From an uncultured Haemophilus sp. (GTDB taxonomy: Bacteria; Pseudomonadota; Gammaproteobacteria; Enterobacterales; Pasteurellaceae): a stretch of DNA of 31,840 nt. Below the pieces are notes generated by a model, which ran no database searches, was not told where the DNA came from, and saw only the letters and a program-made list of their open reading frames with translations. A program made the position numbers and the translations under genes. The stretch covers positions 1-31,840 of the forward strand of contig CABSXY010000002.1 of the NCBI GenBank assembly GCA_902481695.1, read 5' to 3'. Shown here in pieces: positions 7,556 to 15,336 of the stretch; the first letter of the stretch is position 1; every line of letters begins with the position of its first letter.

Positions 7556-7598
7556 AAAAGTGCGGTCAAAAAACACAAGGTTTTCTGACCGCACTTTT
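7556..7598 (-). terminator. Inverted uptake-sequence pair, terminator of prs (bidirectional)
   Basis: AAAAGTGCGGTCA (7556-7568) pairs perfectly with TGACCGCACTTTT (7586-7598). Each arm contains an exact Hin-type uptake sequence. It lies between the prs stop and the opposing small-RNA unit and has T runs on both strands. Confidence 0.85.
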
Positions 7599-7621
7599 GA
7601 AATGAATGTTAAGTAAAAGAA

Positions 7622-8569
7622 TTATTCAAACATTGCTGAGATAGATTCTTCATTGCTGATACGACGAATTGCTTCAGCAAGCATAGTTGAAAGAGTCAGC
7701 ACGCGTACTTTACCAAGTGCTTTCATTTCAGGTGAAAGAGGAACAGTATCAGTTACTACGATTTCATCAATCGCATCGCTTGCTAAATGTTGTGCTGCTG
7801 CACCAGAGAATACGGCGTGAGTTGCGTAAGCAAATACGCGTTTTGCACCGCGTTCTTTTAATGCTTCAGCTGCTTTACATAATGTACCACCTGTATCAAT
7901 CATATCATCTACAAGGATACAATCACGATCTGCGACATCCCCGATAATATGCATAACTTGCGATACGTTTGCACGTGGACGACGTTTGTCGATAATTGCC
8001 ATTTCGGTATCATTTAATAATTTCGCTACCGCGCGAGCACGTACCACACCGCCAATATCTGGAGAAACAACGATAGGGTTGACAAGATCGGTTTTCTTCA
8101 AGATATCATCAAGTAAAACCGGTGAACCGAATACGTTATCAACTGGCACATCAAAGAAACCTTGGATTTGTTCTGCGTGTAAGTCACAGGTTAATAATCG
8201 GTCAATCCCTACGGTTGAAAGTAAATCAGCCACTACTTTTGCGGTGATAGGTACACGAGCAGAACGTACACGACGATCTTGACGAGCATAACCGAAATAA
8301 GGAACAACGGCAGTAATACGACCAGCTGATGCACGACGTAAAGCATCAATCATTACAATCAATTCCATCAGGTTGTCATTTGTTGGCGCACAGGTAGATT
8401 GGATAATAAATACGTCTGCACCACGCACATTTTCATTAATTTGCACTTGGATCTCACCATCGCTAAAGCGTCCAACAGTGGCATCGCCTAATGAAATGTA
8501 AAGACGTTCAGAAATCTTTTTCGCTAGCTCAGGCGTAGCATTTCCAGCAAAGAGTTTAATGTCTGGCAT
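7622..8569 (-). CDS. prs: Ribose-phosphate pyrophosphokinase (PRPP synthetase)
   Basis: Prs makes phosphoribosyl pyrophosphate from ribose 5-phosphate and ATP, the precursor for purines, pyrimidines, NAD, histidine and tryptophan. It has 315 residues, the usual length. Visible motifs are MPDIKLFAGNATPELAKKI at the start, DVFIIQSTCAPTNDNLMEL, the catalytic flexible-loop segment PYFGYARQDRR, DLHAEQIQGFFD, and the PRPP-binding loop ILVDDMIDTGGT (about residues 217-228). The ispE stop is a single base upstream, and a GAGG inside the ispE end can serve as ribosome binding site, so prs is the last gene of lolB-ispE-prs, an order also found in E. coli. Transcription ends at the uptake-sequence hairpin just downstream. 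Confidence 0.97.
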   Translation of the reverse strand: MPDIKLFAGNATPELAKKISERLYISLGDATVGRFSDGEIQVQINENVRGADVFIIQSTCAPTNDNLMELIVMIDALRRASAGRITAVVPYFGYARQDRRVRSARVPITAKVVADLLSTVGIDRLLTCDLHAEQIQGFFDVPVDNVFGSPVLLDDILKKTDLVNPIVVSPDIGGVVRARAVAKLLNDTEMAIIDKRRPRANVSQVMHIIGDVADRDCILVDDMIDTGGTLCKAAEALKERGAKRVFAYATHAVFSGAAAQHLASDAIDEIVVTDTVPLSPEMKALGKVRVLTLSTMLAEAIRRISNEESISAMFE

Positions 8570-8570
8570 T

Positions 8571-9494
8571 TTATATAACCTCAGGTTGAGTGTAGATAGA
8601 TTGGTTGGTCGAGAGTTGTTTCAACATCGCATGTAATGGTGAAACGTTTAATCCTTTAGCAACAAAGCCGAAAAATTCCTTCGGTTTTTGTTGGAAAACA
8701 GCTTGTGCTGATTTTTCATCATCAAATTCAGCAAAAACACAAGCTCCGGTTCCGGTTAATCTGGCTGGTGCATATTGTAGCAACCATAATAGGGCTTTTT
8801 CAACTTCTGGATATTGAGTTCGTACGACTTTTTCGCAATCGTTTGCAAATGGTTGATTAAGAAGTTCAGCAAGAGATCTTTTTTTTGTATTGCGAGGTAA
8901 ATCAGGATCGTTAAAAACTACCGCTGTAGAAATTGCAGTTTCAGGTTTTAGTACCACATAATATTTTTCTTGTGGTTCACAATATTGGATTTTTTCACCT
9001 ACGCCTTCAGCAAAAGCCGCTTGGCCATGAACAAAAATTGGGACATCTGCACCGAGTTTTAGTCCGAGCTCAGCAAGTTCATCAATGGATAAATGGGTTT
9101 GCCACAAATAATTTAAAGCAAGGAGAGTCGTCGCCGCATTGGATGAACCGCCACCAATACCACCGCCCATTGGCAGAATTTTATCTAAATGAATTGTTGC
9201 ACCGAGCGTACAACCTGTTTTTTCTTGTAGTAGTATCGCTGCACGATAGATTAAATTTTGTTCTAGAGGTAAGCCAGGAATTTCTGGTGTGATGTGGATT
9301 TGTTTATCTTGGCGAATATCAATGGTGAGCCAATCGCGGAAAGCAAGGAAGTGGAAAAGGGTTTGTAATTCGTGGTAGCCGTTTGGCAGTTTACCGTTTA
9401 TATAGAGAAATAAATTGAGTTTTGCGGGGCTTGGAAAGCGGTTAGGCTTTCCAAGAGAGGTTGAAAGTACGGTTGAAAAGTGATGTGTTTTCAT
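8571..9494 (-). CDS. ispE: 4-diphosphocytidyl-2-C-methyl-D-erythritol kinase IspE
   Basis: IspE phosphorylates CDP-methylerythritol with ATP in the non-mevalonate (MEP) pathway to isoprenoids. The protein is a GHMP kinase: FPSPAKLNLFLYINGK near residue 25 carries the conserved lysine of the active site, and the ATP-binding loop is PMGGGIGGGSSNAATTLLAL. The start is taken as the ATG at 9494 (307 residues, MKTHHFSTV), whose A overlaps the lolB stop (TAATG). A further ATG at 9506 would add four residues but lies within lolB and lacks family support. It is the middle gene of lolB-ispE-prs. Confidence 0.96.
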   Translation of the reverse strand: MKTHHFSTVLSTSLGKPNRFPSPAKLNLFLYINGKLPNGYHELQTLFHFLAFRDWLTIDIRQDKQIHITPEIPGLPLEQNLIYRAAILLQEKTGCTLGATIHLDKILPMGGGIGGGSSNAATTLLALNYLWQTHLSIDELAELGLKLGADVPIFVHGQAAFAEGVGEKIQYCEPQEKYYVVLKPETAISTAVVFNDPDLPRNTKKRSLAELLNQPFANDCEKVVRTQYPEVEKALLWLLQYAPARLTGTGACVFAEFDDEKSAQAVFQQKPKEFFGFVAKGLNVSPLHAMLKQLSTNQSIYTQPEVI

Positions 9495-10117
9495 TAGAAC
9501 GCCCATTCATCCACACGAATTTTTAGGGTTTGCGATGTACTTTTGTTCTTTAACAGAATATTTTCAGGCATCGAATTATCTGCGTGATAACTTAAGTAAT
9601 CGGCTGTCCATATTGAGCCATCAAGTGGGTAGCTAAATTCGGATAAAAGATGATTTGTTCCAACTTGGTAATCTGCATTATCAGCTGGCTGACCTTTTAA
9701 CCAATAAGATAAATGCTCTAATGGCACATCCATTCCGATGATTTCACGTAACAATAATTTGGCATTTTTATCCGATTGCTGATTGCCTTTATTATCTGAA
9801 ATAGTCATGCCGTTTGGATGCATCTCCATGGTTAGCGTTGTTTTGCTAATCAGAGAATAAAGTTTTAACTTATAGGCTTTCGGGTTTTGATATTGCCATT
9901 CAAAGCGACTAGAAAAACGCTCTTGTGGACTGATGTAACCAATTTGTCCTTTTGTGCTATAAGATTGAATTTGTTTGATTTTTTTGAGGTGCTGTTGCCA
10001 CGTAATATCGTTCTTATCGATATGTTGAACATCTGTTGGGCGTTCTGCATCAAGGGTACAAGCAGACAAGATCACACTTGCAAATACAGGTGCGAGAAGA
10101 GATTTTAATAATTTCAT
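9494..10117 (-). CDS. lolB: Outer-membrane lipoprotein receptor LolB
   Basis: LolB is itself a lipoprotein anchored to the inner face of the outer membrane; it accepts lipoproteins from the periplasmic carrier LolA and inserts them. The precursor has 207 residues, the same as E. coli. It has a lipoprotein signal peptide (residues 1-19) ending in the lipobox LSAC with the modified cysteine at 20, then a LolA-like beta fold. I chose the ATG at 10117 (MKLLKSLLAPVF) because it gives a proper signal peptide; the frame runs on to 10144 with nine extra residues. A candidate promoter sits at 10147-10175. Its partner lolA lies at 20107 on the other strand of this window. Confidence 0.93.
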   Translation of the reverse strand: MKLLKSLLAPVFASVILSACTLDAERPTDVQHIDKNDITWQQHLKKIKQIQSYSTKGQIGYISPQERFSSRFEWQYQNPKAYKLKLYSLISKTTLTMEMHPNGMTISDNKGNQQSDKNAKLLLREIIGMDVPLEHLSYWLKGQPADNADYQVGTNHLLSEFSYPLDGSIWTADYLSYHADNSMPENILLKNKSTSQTLKIRVDEWAF

Positions 10118-10146
10118 AACAAAATATTTACTAAAAAATTGCACAT

Positions 10147-10175
10147 ATTGTAAGGGTTAGTTTACTTTTAGTAAA
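10147..10175 (-). promoter_or_regulatory. Candidate promoter of lolB-ispE-prs
   Basis: On the minus strand TTTACT (10175-10170), a 17-bp spacer and TACAAT (10152-10147) predict a start near 10140, giving a leader of about 23 nt before lolB. The -35 is part of a 6-bp inverted repeat (10161-10175). Confidence 0.5.
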
Positions 10176-10181
10176 GCTGGA

Positions 10182-11426
10182 TTAAGCATTTAGGCGAGTT
10201 TTCTCTGCTTTCACCGCGGTAATTCTTCGACGCGTTAATTCATCTCGAATACCTTGCTTTTCAAAACCATCCGCAATCACTTGTTGTACATCAACAGCTA
10301 GAGCGGCTTGATAAAGTGTTTTGAGATAATCAATTTGGGGATATTCTTTATTTTCCAATCCCGTTCGCCCGCGAGTATCAGATAAACATACTAATAAAAA
10401 CTCTTCAAAGCGTTGTGGTTTACGCCAAACATCAAACGTATTAAAGAGTTTCACCACAGTTTCAGGGCGAAGTTCAAAGGTTTTATGCACATGCGTATGA
10501 TATTCACAAGTTAATTCGGCTAATTCTTGAAGATAATTCGGCACTCTAAGGCGTTTGCATAATGAGCGAGTTGGTTTAATCCCCGCTTTTTCATGACCAT
10601 GATGACTTGGCCACATTTCTTTTGGTGTAAGGGCTTTTCCAAGATCATGACAAATCGCAGCAAAACGAACCGCACTTTTATTCAAATTGGTATTTTCTGT
10701 GAGTTTAACTGCTTGTTGCAATACGAGCATGGTATGAATAAAGCTGTCAATTTCAGGATGGTATTTGGCTGGGTTCGGTACACCGTCTAAGGCGGAAATC
10801 TCAGGGAAAAGTACTTTGAGTGCGCCGACTTGATGTAGCGTTTCAAAATAAATTTCAGGATGCGGTTCGTTTAATGCTTTTTCTGTTTCCATCCAAACTC
10901 GCTCAGCCGTTAGGTGGGCGAGTTCACCTTGTTCAGTGAGTTCAACCATTAATTTAAGGGTTTCTTCAGCAATAGAAAAACCTAAATGATGAAAGCGAGC
11001 AGCAAAGCGTGCAACACGTAATACACGCAGTGGATCTTCAGCAAAAGCAGGTGAAATATGACGTAAAATACGTTGGTGAATATCTTCTACGCCATGATAA
11101 GGATCGTGCAGCTTGCCATCTTTGTCTTGGGCAATGGCATTAATGGTGAGATCTCGACGAATTAAATCTTGTTCAAGCGTAATATCATCTGAAAAATCAC
11201 AAATAAATCCGGTGTAACCTTTACCTGATTTTCGTTCGGTACGAGCGAGTGCATATTCTTCATGGTTTTCAGGATTGAGAAAAACAGGGAAGTCTTTGCC
11301 GACTTGTTGATAACCTTGAGCTAACAACATTTCTGGTGTCGCTCCGACGACAACCCAGTCACGATCTTTAATCGGCAAACCTAGAAGTTGATCACGTACT
11401 GCACCGCCGACAAGATAAATTTCCAT
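10182..11426 (-). CDS. cca: Multifunctional CCA tRNA nucleotidyltransferase
   Basis: Cca adds or repairs the 3' CCA end of tRNA from CTP and ATP without a nucleic acid template. In this long form, as in E. coli (412 residues), a C-terminal HD domain adds phosphatase and phosphodiesterase activity. Here there are 414 residues. GGAVRD (7-12) and metal-binding D21 and D23 in KDRDW mark the polymerase-beta-like domain; RRDLTINAIAQD and EDPLRVLRVARFAAR are the neck motifs; CHDLGK is the HD motif. The gene ends with ELTRRRITAV as in E. coli. Upstream lies the ygiM-like gene, the same neighbour as in E. coli, but with a terminator-like hairpin in between. Confidence 0.96.
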   Translation of the reverse strand: MEIYLVGGAVRDQLLGLPIKDRDWVVVGATPEMLLAQGYQQVGKDFPVFLNPENHEEYALARTERKSGKGYTGFICDFSDDITLEQDLIRRDLTINAIAQDKDGKLHDPYHGVEDIHQRILRHISPAFAEDPLRVLRVARFAARFHHLGFSIAEETLKLMVELTEQGELAHLTAERVWMETEKALNEPHPEIYFETLHQVGALKVLFPEISALDGVPNPAKYHPEIDSFIHTMLVLQQAVKLTENTNLNKSAVRFAAICHDLGKALTPKEMWPSHHGHEKAGIKPTRSLCKRLRVPNYLQELAELTCEYHTHVHKTFELRPETVVKLFNTFDVWRKPQRFEEFLLVCLSDTRGRTGLENKEYPQIDYLKTLYQAALAVDVQQVIADGFEKQGIRDELTRRRITAVKAEKTRLNA

Positions 11427-11447
11427 TTTGCTCTCCCGTCAAAATAT

Positions 11448-11473
11448 AAAGAAAAGGTAGGCAAATGCCTACC
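11448..11473 (-). terminator. Terminator-like hairpin between the ygiM-like gene and cca
   Basis: The perfect 7-bp stem GGTAGGC (11456-11462) / GCCTACC (11467-11473) is followed on the minus strand by TTTTCTTT. It would end the ygiM-like transcript or limit read-through into cca. Confidence 0.7.
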
Positions 11474-11487
11474 CTAATGATGAATCA

Positions 11488-12096
11488 TTACCAGCTATCA
11501 CGGCGTTTACGTCTAGGTAAAATGTGAGGTAATACAAGGCCGATTAACAAACCTACGCCCAACACAGAACCGCCATAAATAAACCATTGAATCGCAATTT
11601 CACGTTTATTGGCATCAAGCATGGCTTCTAAATCACGATTTTTATTTTTTGTCATTTCTAATTCACGTTTAAGTTGTGAATTTTGTTCAAGCAATTCACT
11701 GCTTTGTTGTTCCGCTTGTTTGCTACGACGTTGGATTTCATTTGTACGTTGCTGCCAATCTGAATCGACGCGACTCAGCTTCAAAGTCAGCTCTTGAACC
11801 TGTGCTTTTAATCTTGGATTTTCTTCACGGCTACTTGGGGTAGCACTCAATTCAGAAGTTAAAATCCATGCCTCGCGATTTTTATTATCACGAATTAGGG
11901 TATATTTTCCTTCTTGTCCTAAGACTGTTACCGCTTCGCCAGATTGGATTGCACCCGCGATCTTAAACTGATCGCCTGCACCTTTGCGTAAATAGGTGTT
12001 CAGATTTTCTGTCACATATTGCGTTTCAGCTTGTACTGTCCCAATGGTTGAGCCCAGTAAAACACAAGAAAATAAAAGTTTGCTCACTTTTGACAT
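11488..12096 (-). CDS. ygiM: SH3-domain membrane protein, TIGR04211 family (YgiM-like)
   Basis: The 202-residue product has a signal peptide (residues 1-23, ending TVQA), a bacterial SH3b domain (about 24-90, with YLRKGAGDQFKIAGAIQSGE), a long coiled coil (about 95-165, rich in Q, E, K and R), and a C-terminal membrane segment (SVLGVGLLIGLVLPHI) with a basic tail. The bulk is therefore in the periplasm, held by the C-terminal anchor. The family is E. coli YgiM (HtrG); its function is not settled, though SH3b domains often bind cell-wall peptides. I chose the ATG at 12096 because it starts a clean signal peptide and has AGGAAG upstream; the frame opens at 12156. The neighbour cca is the same as in E. 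coli. Confidence 0.88.
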   Translation of the reverse strand: MSKVSKLLFSCVLLGSTIGTVQAETQYVTENLNTYLRKGAGDQFKIAGAIQSGEAVTVLGQEGKYTLIRDNKNREAWILTSELSATPSSREENPRLKAQVQELTLKLSRVDSDWQQRTNEIQRRSKQAEQQSSELLEQNSQLKRELEMTKNKNRDLEAMLDANKREIAIQWFIYGGSVLGVGLLIGLVLPHILPRRKRRDSW

Positions 12097-12119
12097 AATA
12101 CTTCCTAGATTCATGAAGG

Positions 12120-12158
12120 AAGTGCGGTCAGAAAATAAAATGAAACATAACCGCACTT
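12120..12158 (-). terminator. Inverted uptake-sequence pair downstream of pit
   Basis: AAGTGCGGT (12120-12128) and ACCGCACTT (12150-12158) form a 9-bp stem with a 21-nt loop between the pit stop and the ygiM-like gene, both on the minus strand. Confidence 0.7.
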
Positions 12159-12170
12159 TTAATAATTATA

Positions 12171-13433
12171 CTAGTGGAAAACCGCGCGAAGGATGTAGAA
12201 AATCACAATCGCAAAGAATGCACCAGCAGGTAACGTTACAACCCCTGAACTAATGATGTTACGGATAACCGTTAAGTTAAGTGCCGCAATACCGCGCGCG
12301 AAACCGATACCTAAGATTGCACCCACTAAAGTTTGTGTGGTAGAGATTGGTAAACCTGTACCAGATGCCACAACAACAGTCATCGCGGTTGCAAATTGTG
12401 CAGCAAAACCACGGCTAGGGGTTAAATCGGTAATACCTGACCCTACGGTTGCCATTACTTTTTGTCCCATTGCTATAAGACCAACGGCGATACCTAATGC
12501 CCCTAAAGGTAAAATCCACCAAGCTAAATCACCACCACTCAGAATTTTCCCGCCATTTTGCACGATTGATACTACAGAAGAAAGCGGACCAATTGCGTTA
12601 GCTACGTCATTAGATCCATGGGCAAACGCCATTGCACAAGCGGTTAGAAGCATTAAGATACTAAAAATCTTTTCAACCGATCCGAATGATCCTTTTCTTG
12701 CTTTTGCAGTAAATGCTTTGCTGCGGAAGTAGAAATGGCAGAAGATCATACCAACAACACTGATAAGCAATGAAATAACGAGCGTTTCATTGTTGGAAAG
12801 ATTTAAACCAACGTGTTTTAAACCTTTTGCCATGGTAACGATACAAAGTACGAATACAGTAATCGCCATGTAGTAAGGACCGTATTTTTGTGCGTTTTTC
12901 AGCGGTTCTTCTGTATCGAAAATGAGTTTCTGGATACTAGCAAAGATGGTATAAGCTAAAAGCCCAGCAATCACAGGAGTAATAAACCAACTTCCCACAA
13001 TCCCGCCAATAGTAGACCAGTCAACAGAACTTGGGCCAATCGTAATACAAGCAAAACCAATTAAAGCTCCGATGATGGTGTGAGTACCTGAAACGGGCCA
13101 GCCCATTTTGGTGGCGATAAACAACCAAGCACCCGAGGCAAAGAGGGCAGAAAGCATCCCTAATGCCAATACGTCTGGCATTTCAACAAATTGAGTGGGG
13201 TCGATCACACCACTTTTGATGGTTTCAGTTACTTCGCCACCAGCTAAATACGCGCCGGCAGATTCAAAAATTAGAGCAATAATAATTGCTTGTTTGGCTG
13301 TAATGGTCCCAGAACCAACTGAGGTGCCCATTGAGTTTGATACGTCGTTGGCACCAATACCAAATGCCATAAAAAAACCGAATACCGCGGTAATTAAGAC
13401 TAACCACGAACCGTATGCATTAATAATTTCCAT
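12171..13433 (-). CDS. pit: Inorganic phosphate transporter, PiT family
   Basis: This is a 420-residue inner-membrane protein of about ten hydrophobic segments. It carries the two PiT signature repeats: GIGANDVSNSMGTSVGSGTI near the N-terminus (about residues 25-45), and AHGSNDVANAIGPLSS in the second half (about 270-285). PiT proteins carry phosphate as a neutral metal complex driven by the proton gradient. The start at 13433 (MEIINAYGSW) has AGGAAA upstream. It lies 35 bases after a DUF47 gene, the usual partner of Pit in bacteria, so the two form an operon. A paired-uptake-sequence terminator follows. Whether metal ions are also imported cannot be read from the sequence. Confidence 0.93.
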   Translation of the reverse strand: MEIINAYGSWLVLITAVFGFFMAFGIGANDVSNSMGTSVGSGTITAKQAIIIALIFESAGAYLAGGEVTETIKSGVIDPTQFVEMPDVLALGMLSALFASGAWLFIATKMGWPVSGTHTIIGALIGFACITIGPSSVDWSTIGGIVGSWFITPVIAGLLAYTIFASIQKLIFDTEEPLKNAQKYGPYYMAITVFVLCIVTMAKGLKHVGLNLSNNETLVISLLISVVGMIFCHFYFRSKAFTAKARKGSFGSVEKIFSILMLLTACAMAFAHGSNDVANAIGPLSSVVSIVQNGGKILSGGDLAWWILPLGALGIAVGLIAMGQKVMATVGSGITDLTPSRGFAAQFATAMTVVVASGTGLPISTTQTLVGAILGIGFARGIAALNLTVIRNIISSGVVTLPAGAFFAIVIFYILRAVFH

Positions 13434-13468
13434 AGTGATTTCCTATGTTGTAGTTAATGTCGTCAAAA

Positions 13469-14149
13469 TTAGGAACGGGCTAGCATCAATTCAATGCGAG
13501 ATCCAACACGTTGAGCTTGATCGGCTAATACGCCAACCCATTCGATGATTTTATATAAGAACATCACATCAATAGGGTTATAACGGCTTTCAATCGTGTA
13601 GAGCAGTTTACGCAATTTAATTTGCATTTGATCCGTATCATCTTCAATGCTGTCTAGCTCTTGAATCATATGGTTCACTAAATTTAATTCACGGCCTTTA
13701 AAACCTGTTTCAAGTAGTTTATCCATTTCTTCAATCACTAAATGAGCTTGATGAATAGAATCTAAACTACGTTTCACATAGTGCAAAAATTCTTCCTGCA
13801 TTTCTTCAGGAATTCCAAATTGGCGACCAATCATACGACCAGCAATGTCTTTAGCATAGTTAGCTAATTTGTCTTGTTGGGTAACTAATTCGAGTAAGTC
13901 GGTACGATCAATGGGTAAAAATAAACCGCGAGGCAATTTCAAACGGATTTCGCGTTTTAAACTATCTGCTTCACGTTCACATTGAGAAATGTCTAGACGT
14001 GTTTTTTCTGCATCATCCCATTGTTTTAAAAAGGTATGTTGGAAGAATGGAATTAATAAATCACAACATTCAGTCACTTTGTCAGAATGTTTCTGCAGTG
14101 GTTTTAAAGGAGAATGGGCAAATAATCCGAGAATATTATTCATTGCCAT
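13469..14149 (-). CDS. DUF47 / TIGR00153 family protein (PhoU-like, Pit-associated)
   Basis: A 226-residue, all-helical cytoplasmic protein with many acidic residues. Markers are NNILGLFAHSPLKPLQKH at the start and LDSIEDDTDQMQIKLRKLL, a metal-coordinating E/D-rich helix typical of the PhoU-like fold. Family members encoded next to pit genes are thought to control phosphate transport by the neighbouring permease; that role is by analogy. I chose the ATG at 14149 (MAMNNIL), which fits the family; the open frame begins seven codons earlier at 14170. The gene is divergent from the CYTH gene and upstream of pit. No Pho box was seen in front of it. Confidence 0.9.
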   Translation of the reverse strand: MAMNNILGLFAHSPLKPLQKHSDKVTECCDLLIPFFQHTFLKQWDDAEKTRLDISQCEREADSLKREIRLKLPRGLFLPIDRTDLLELVTQQDKLANYAKDIAGRMIGRQFGIPEEMQEEFLHYVKRSLDSIHQAHLVIEEMDKLLETGFKGRELNLVNHMIQELDSIEDDTDQMQIKLRKLLYTIESRYNPIDVMFLYKIIEWVGVLADQAQRVGSRIELMLARS

Positions 14150-14228
14150 AGGTGTTTTACTCCATAACAAGGGTTAAAATTTCGGTTGCATATTACCTGA
14201 TTTTATAAGGAAATACACGAAAAAGATC

Positions 14229-14256
14229 TTGATTTGTATAAATTTATCTGTATATT
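14229..14256 (+). promoter_or_regulatory. Candidate promoter of the CYTH-radA pair
   Basis: TTGATT (14229-14234), a 16-bp spacer and TATATT (14251-14256) predict a start near 14263. The -10 lies inside the LexA-like box at 14248-14263. Confidence 0.5.
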
Positions 14257-14263
14257 TAAACAG
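14248..14263 (+). promoter_or_regulatory. Candidate LexA (SOS) box ahead of the CYTH-radA pair
   Basis: CTGTATATTTAAACAG has both invariant arms of the gamma-proteobacterial LexA operator (CTGT-N8-ACAG) and an AT-only centre beginning ATAT as in the consensus. It covers the predicted -10 and start point, the position expected for repression. Only 24 bases separate it from the CYTH gene start. Confidence 0.6.
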
Positions 14264-14287
14264 TTAAAAGTGATAAGGAAAAATAAA

Positions 14288-15310
14288 ATGAGTAATGAAG
14301 TTGAATTAAAGCTTGCAGTTACCCCTGATGCTTTCGATACCCTAAAAAACCATCTTAATCAATTCAAAATTTTAGAACAAAATACAGTCTTTCTGGGAAA
14401 TACCTATTTCGATTATCCTGATCATTTTTTAGCTAAACAAAAAATGGGATTGCGTGTCCGTCAGGAAAATAGTGATTTCACCCTCACCTTAAAAACAGAC
14501 GGAAAAGTCGTTGGCGGATTGCATAGCCGTCCAGAGTACAACTTATCTATACCAGATAATTCAGTACCTACATCGGCGCAATTAATGTCATTGTATCCAT
14601 TTGAAAATTTGCCTTCCGCTACATTACAACCGATTTTCTCAACAGATTTTAACCGCACTTTTTGGTTGATTGCGTTTGGTGCATCAAAAATCGAAGTGGC
14701 CTTTGATCAAGGGAAAATTTTATCAAGGGAAAAAACACAGCCTATTTGTGAAATTGAATTCGAATTAAAAGAAGGGCTCGTATCAGATCTTTTCCATTTT
14801 GTCTCACTTCTACCTTTTGAACAAGATGTTTATTTTAGTTCAGCAAGCAAAGCAAAACGCGGCTATCAATTAGGCAGCAAACCACTTCTGATTGATTGGT
14901 TAAATAAATGGCGTGATTTCTTAAAAGAAGAACGTGAGGGAAGTATGGTAGATTCTCGCCAGAAATTAAGTGCTGTCATGAAAATGGAGCAGCAATTAAT
15001 TGAAGAAACGCTTTCATTCCCAACAGATGTGTTTGCTTTCGATTTTATGAAAACCGTTGAACGTGTGGGCGCATTTTTTAACCTTTATCATTATTATGAT
15101 GACAACAAAGCCTTGTTTGAAAAACTGGAAGAAAATCGATCAGCTGAGTTATTGGCAAGTAATCAATTTTTCCTTAATGAAATAAAAGGCTTGATTACCT
15201 TTCATAGCGAAACAAAAGATAATTTTCAAACTATTGAGAAGTTAAAAGCGTTATTAAAGAGCCGTGCGTATTTTGAAAGAATGCTTGGCTTAATGATGTT
15301 GATGGCGTAA
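14288..15310 (+). CDS. CYTH-domain inorganic triphosphatase, YgiF-like, short form
   Basis: The 340-residue protein starts MSNEVELKLAVTPDAF; EVELK is the ExExK signature of the CYTH (triphosphate tunnel) fold. Charged residues that line the tunnel follow in RVRQENSDFTLTLKT, KIEVAFDQGKI and CEIEFELKEG (residues about 1-200). The remaining 140 residues are helical and correspond to a shortened CHAD-like region; E. coli YgiF, a tripolyphosphatase, has 433 residues. Expected reaction: hydrolysis of inorganic triphosphate in the cytoplasm with a divalent metal. I chose the ATG at 14288 (AAGGAA at 14276-14281); a TTG at 14234 would add 18 unrelated residues. radA follows after 26 bases and is probably co-transcribed. 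A LexA-like box precedes it. Confidence 0.88.
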   Translation: MSNEVELKLAVTPDAFDTLKNHLNQFKILEQNTVFLGNTYFDYPDHFLAKQKMGLRVRQENSDFTLTLKTDGKVVGGLHSRPEYNLSIPDNSVPTSAQLMSLYPFENLPSATLQPIFSTDFNRTFWLIAFGASKIEVAFDQGKILSREKTQPICEIEFELKEGLVSDLFHFVSLLPFEQDVYFSSASKAKRGYQLGSKPLLIDWLNKWRDFLKEEREGSMVDSRQKLSAVMKMEQQLIEETLSFPTDVFAFDFMKTVERVGAFFNLYHYYDDNKALFEKLEENRSAELLASNQFFLNEIKGLITFHSETKDNFQTIEKLKALLKSRAYFERMLGLMMLMA

Positions 15311-15336
15311 AACGGGTTCTCTAAAGGATAGTAAAA

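Larger units (their letters stand above)
7300..7621. other. 322-bp region without a protein gene between mdh and prs
   Basis: It contains, in order, the mdh terminator (7319-7346), a CRP-type site (7385-7400), a candidate small RNA with its own terminator (about 7435-7531), and an inverted pair of uptake sequences that terminates the convergent prs transcript (7556-7598). A 41-codon reading frame at 7355-7480 has no ribosome binding site and is not supported. Confidence 0.8.

Noticed and set aside
12253..12732. 159-codon frame on the plus strand antisense to pit
   Set aside because: It is a shadow of the hydrophobic pit coding sequence; no ribosome binding site, and the composition follows the opposite strand.
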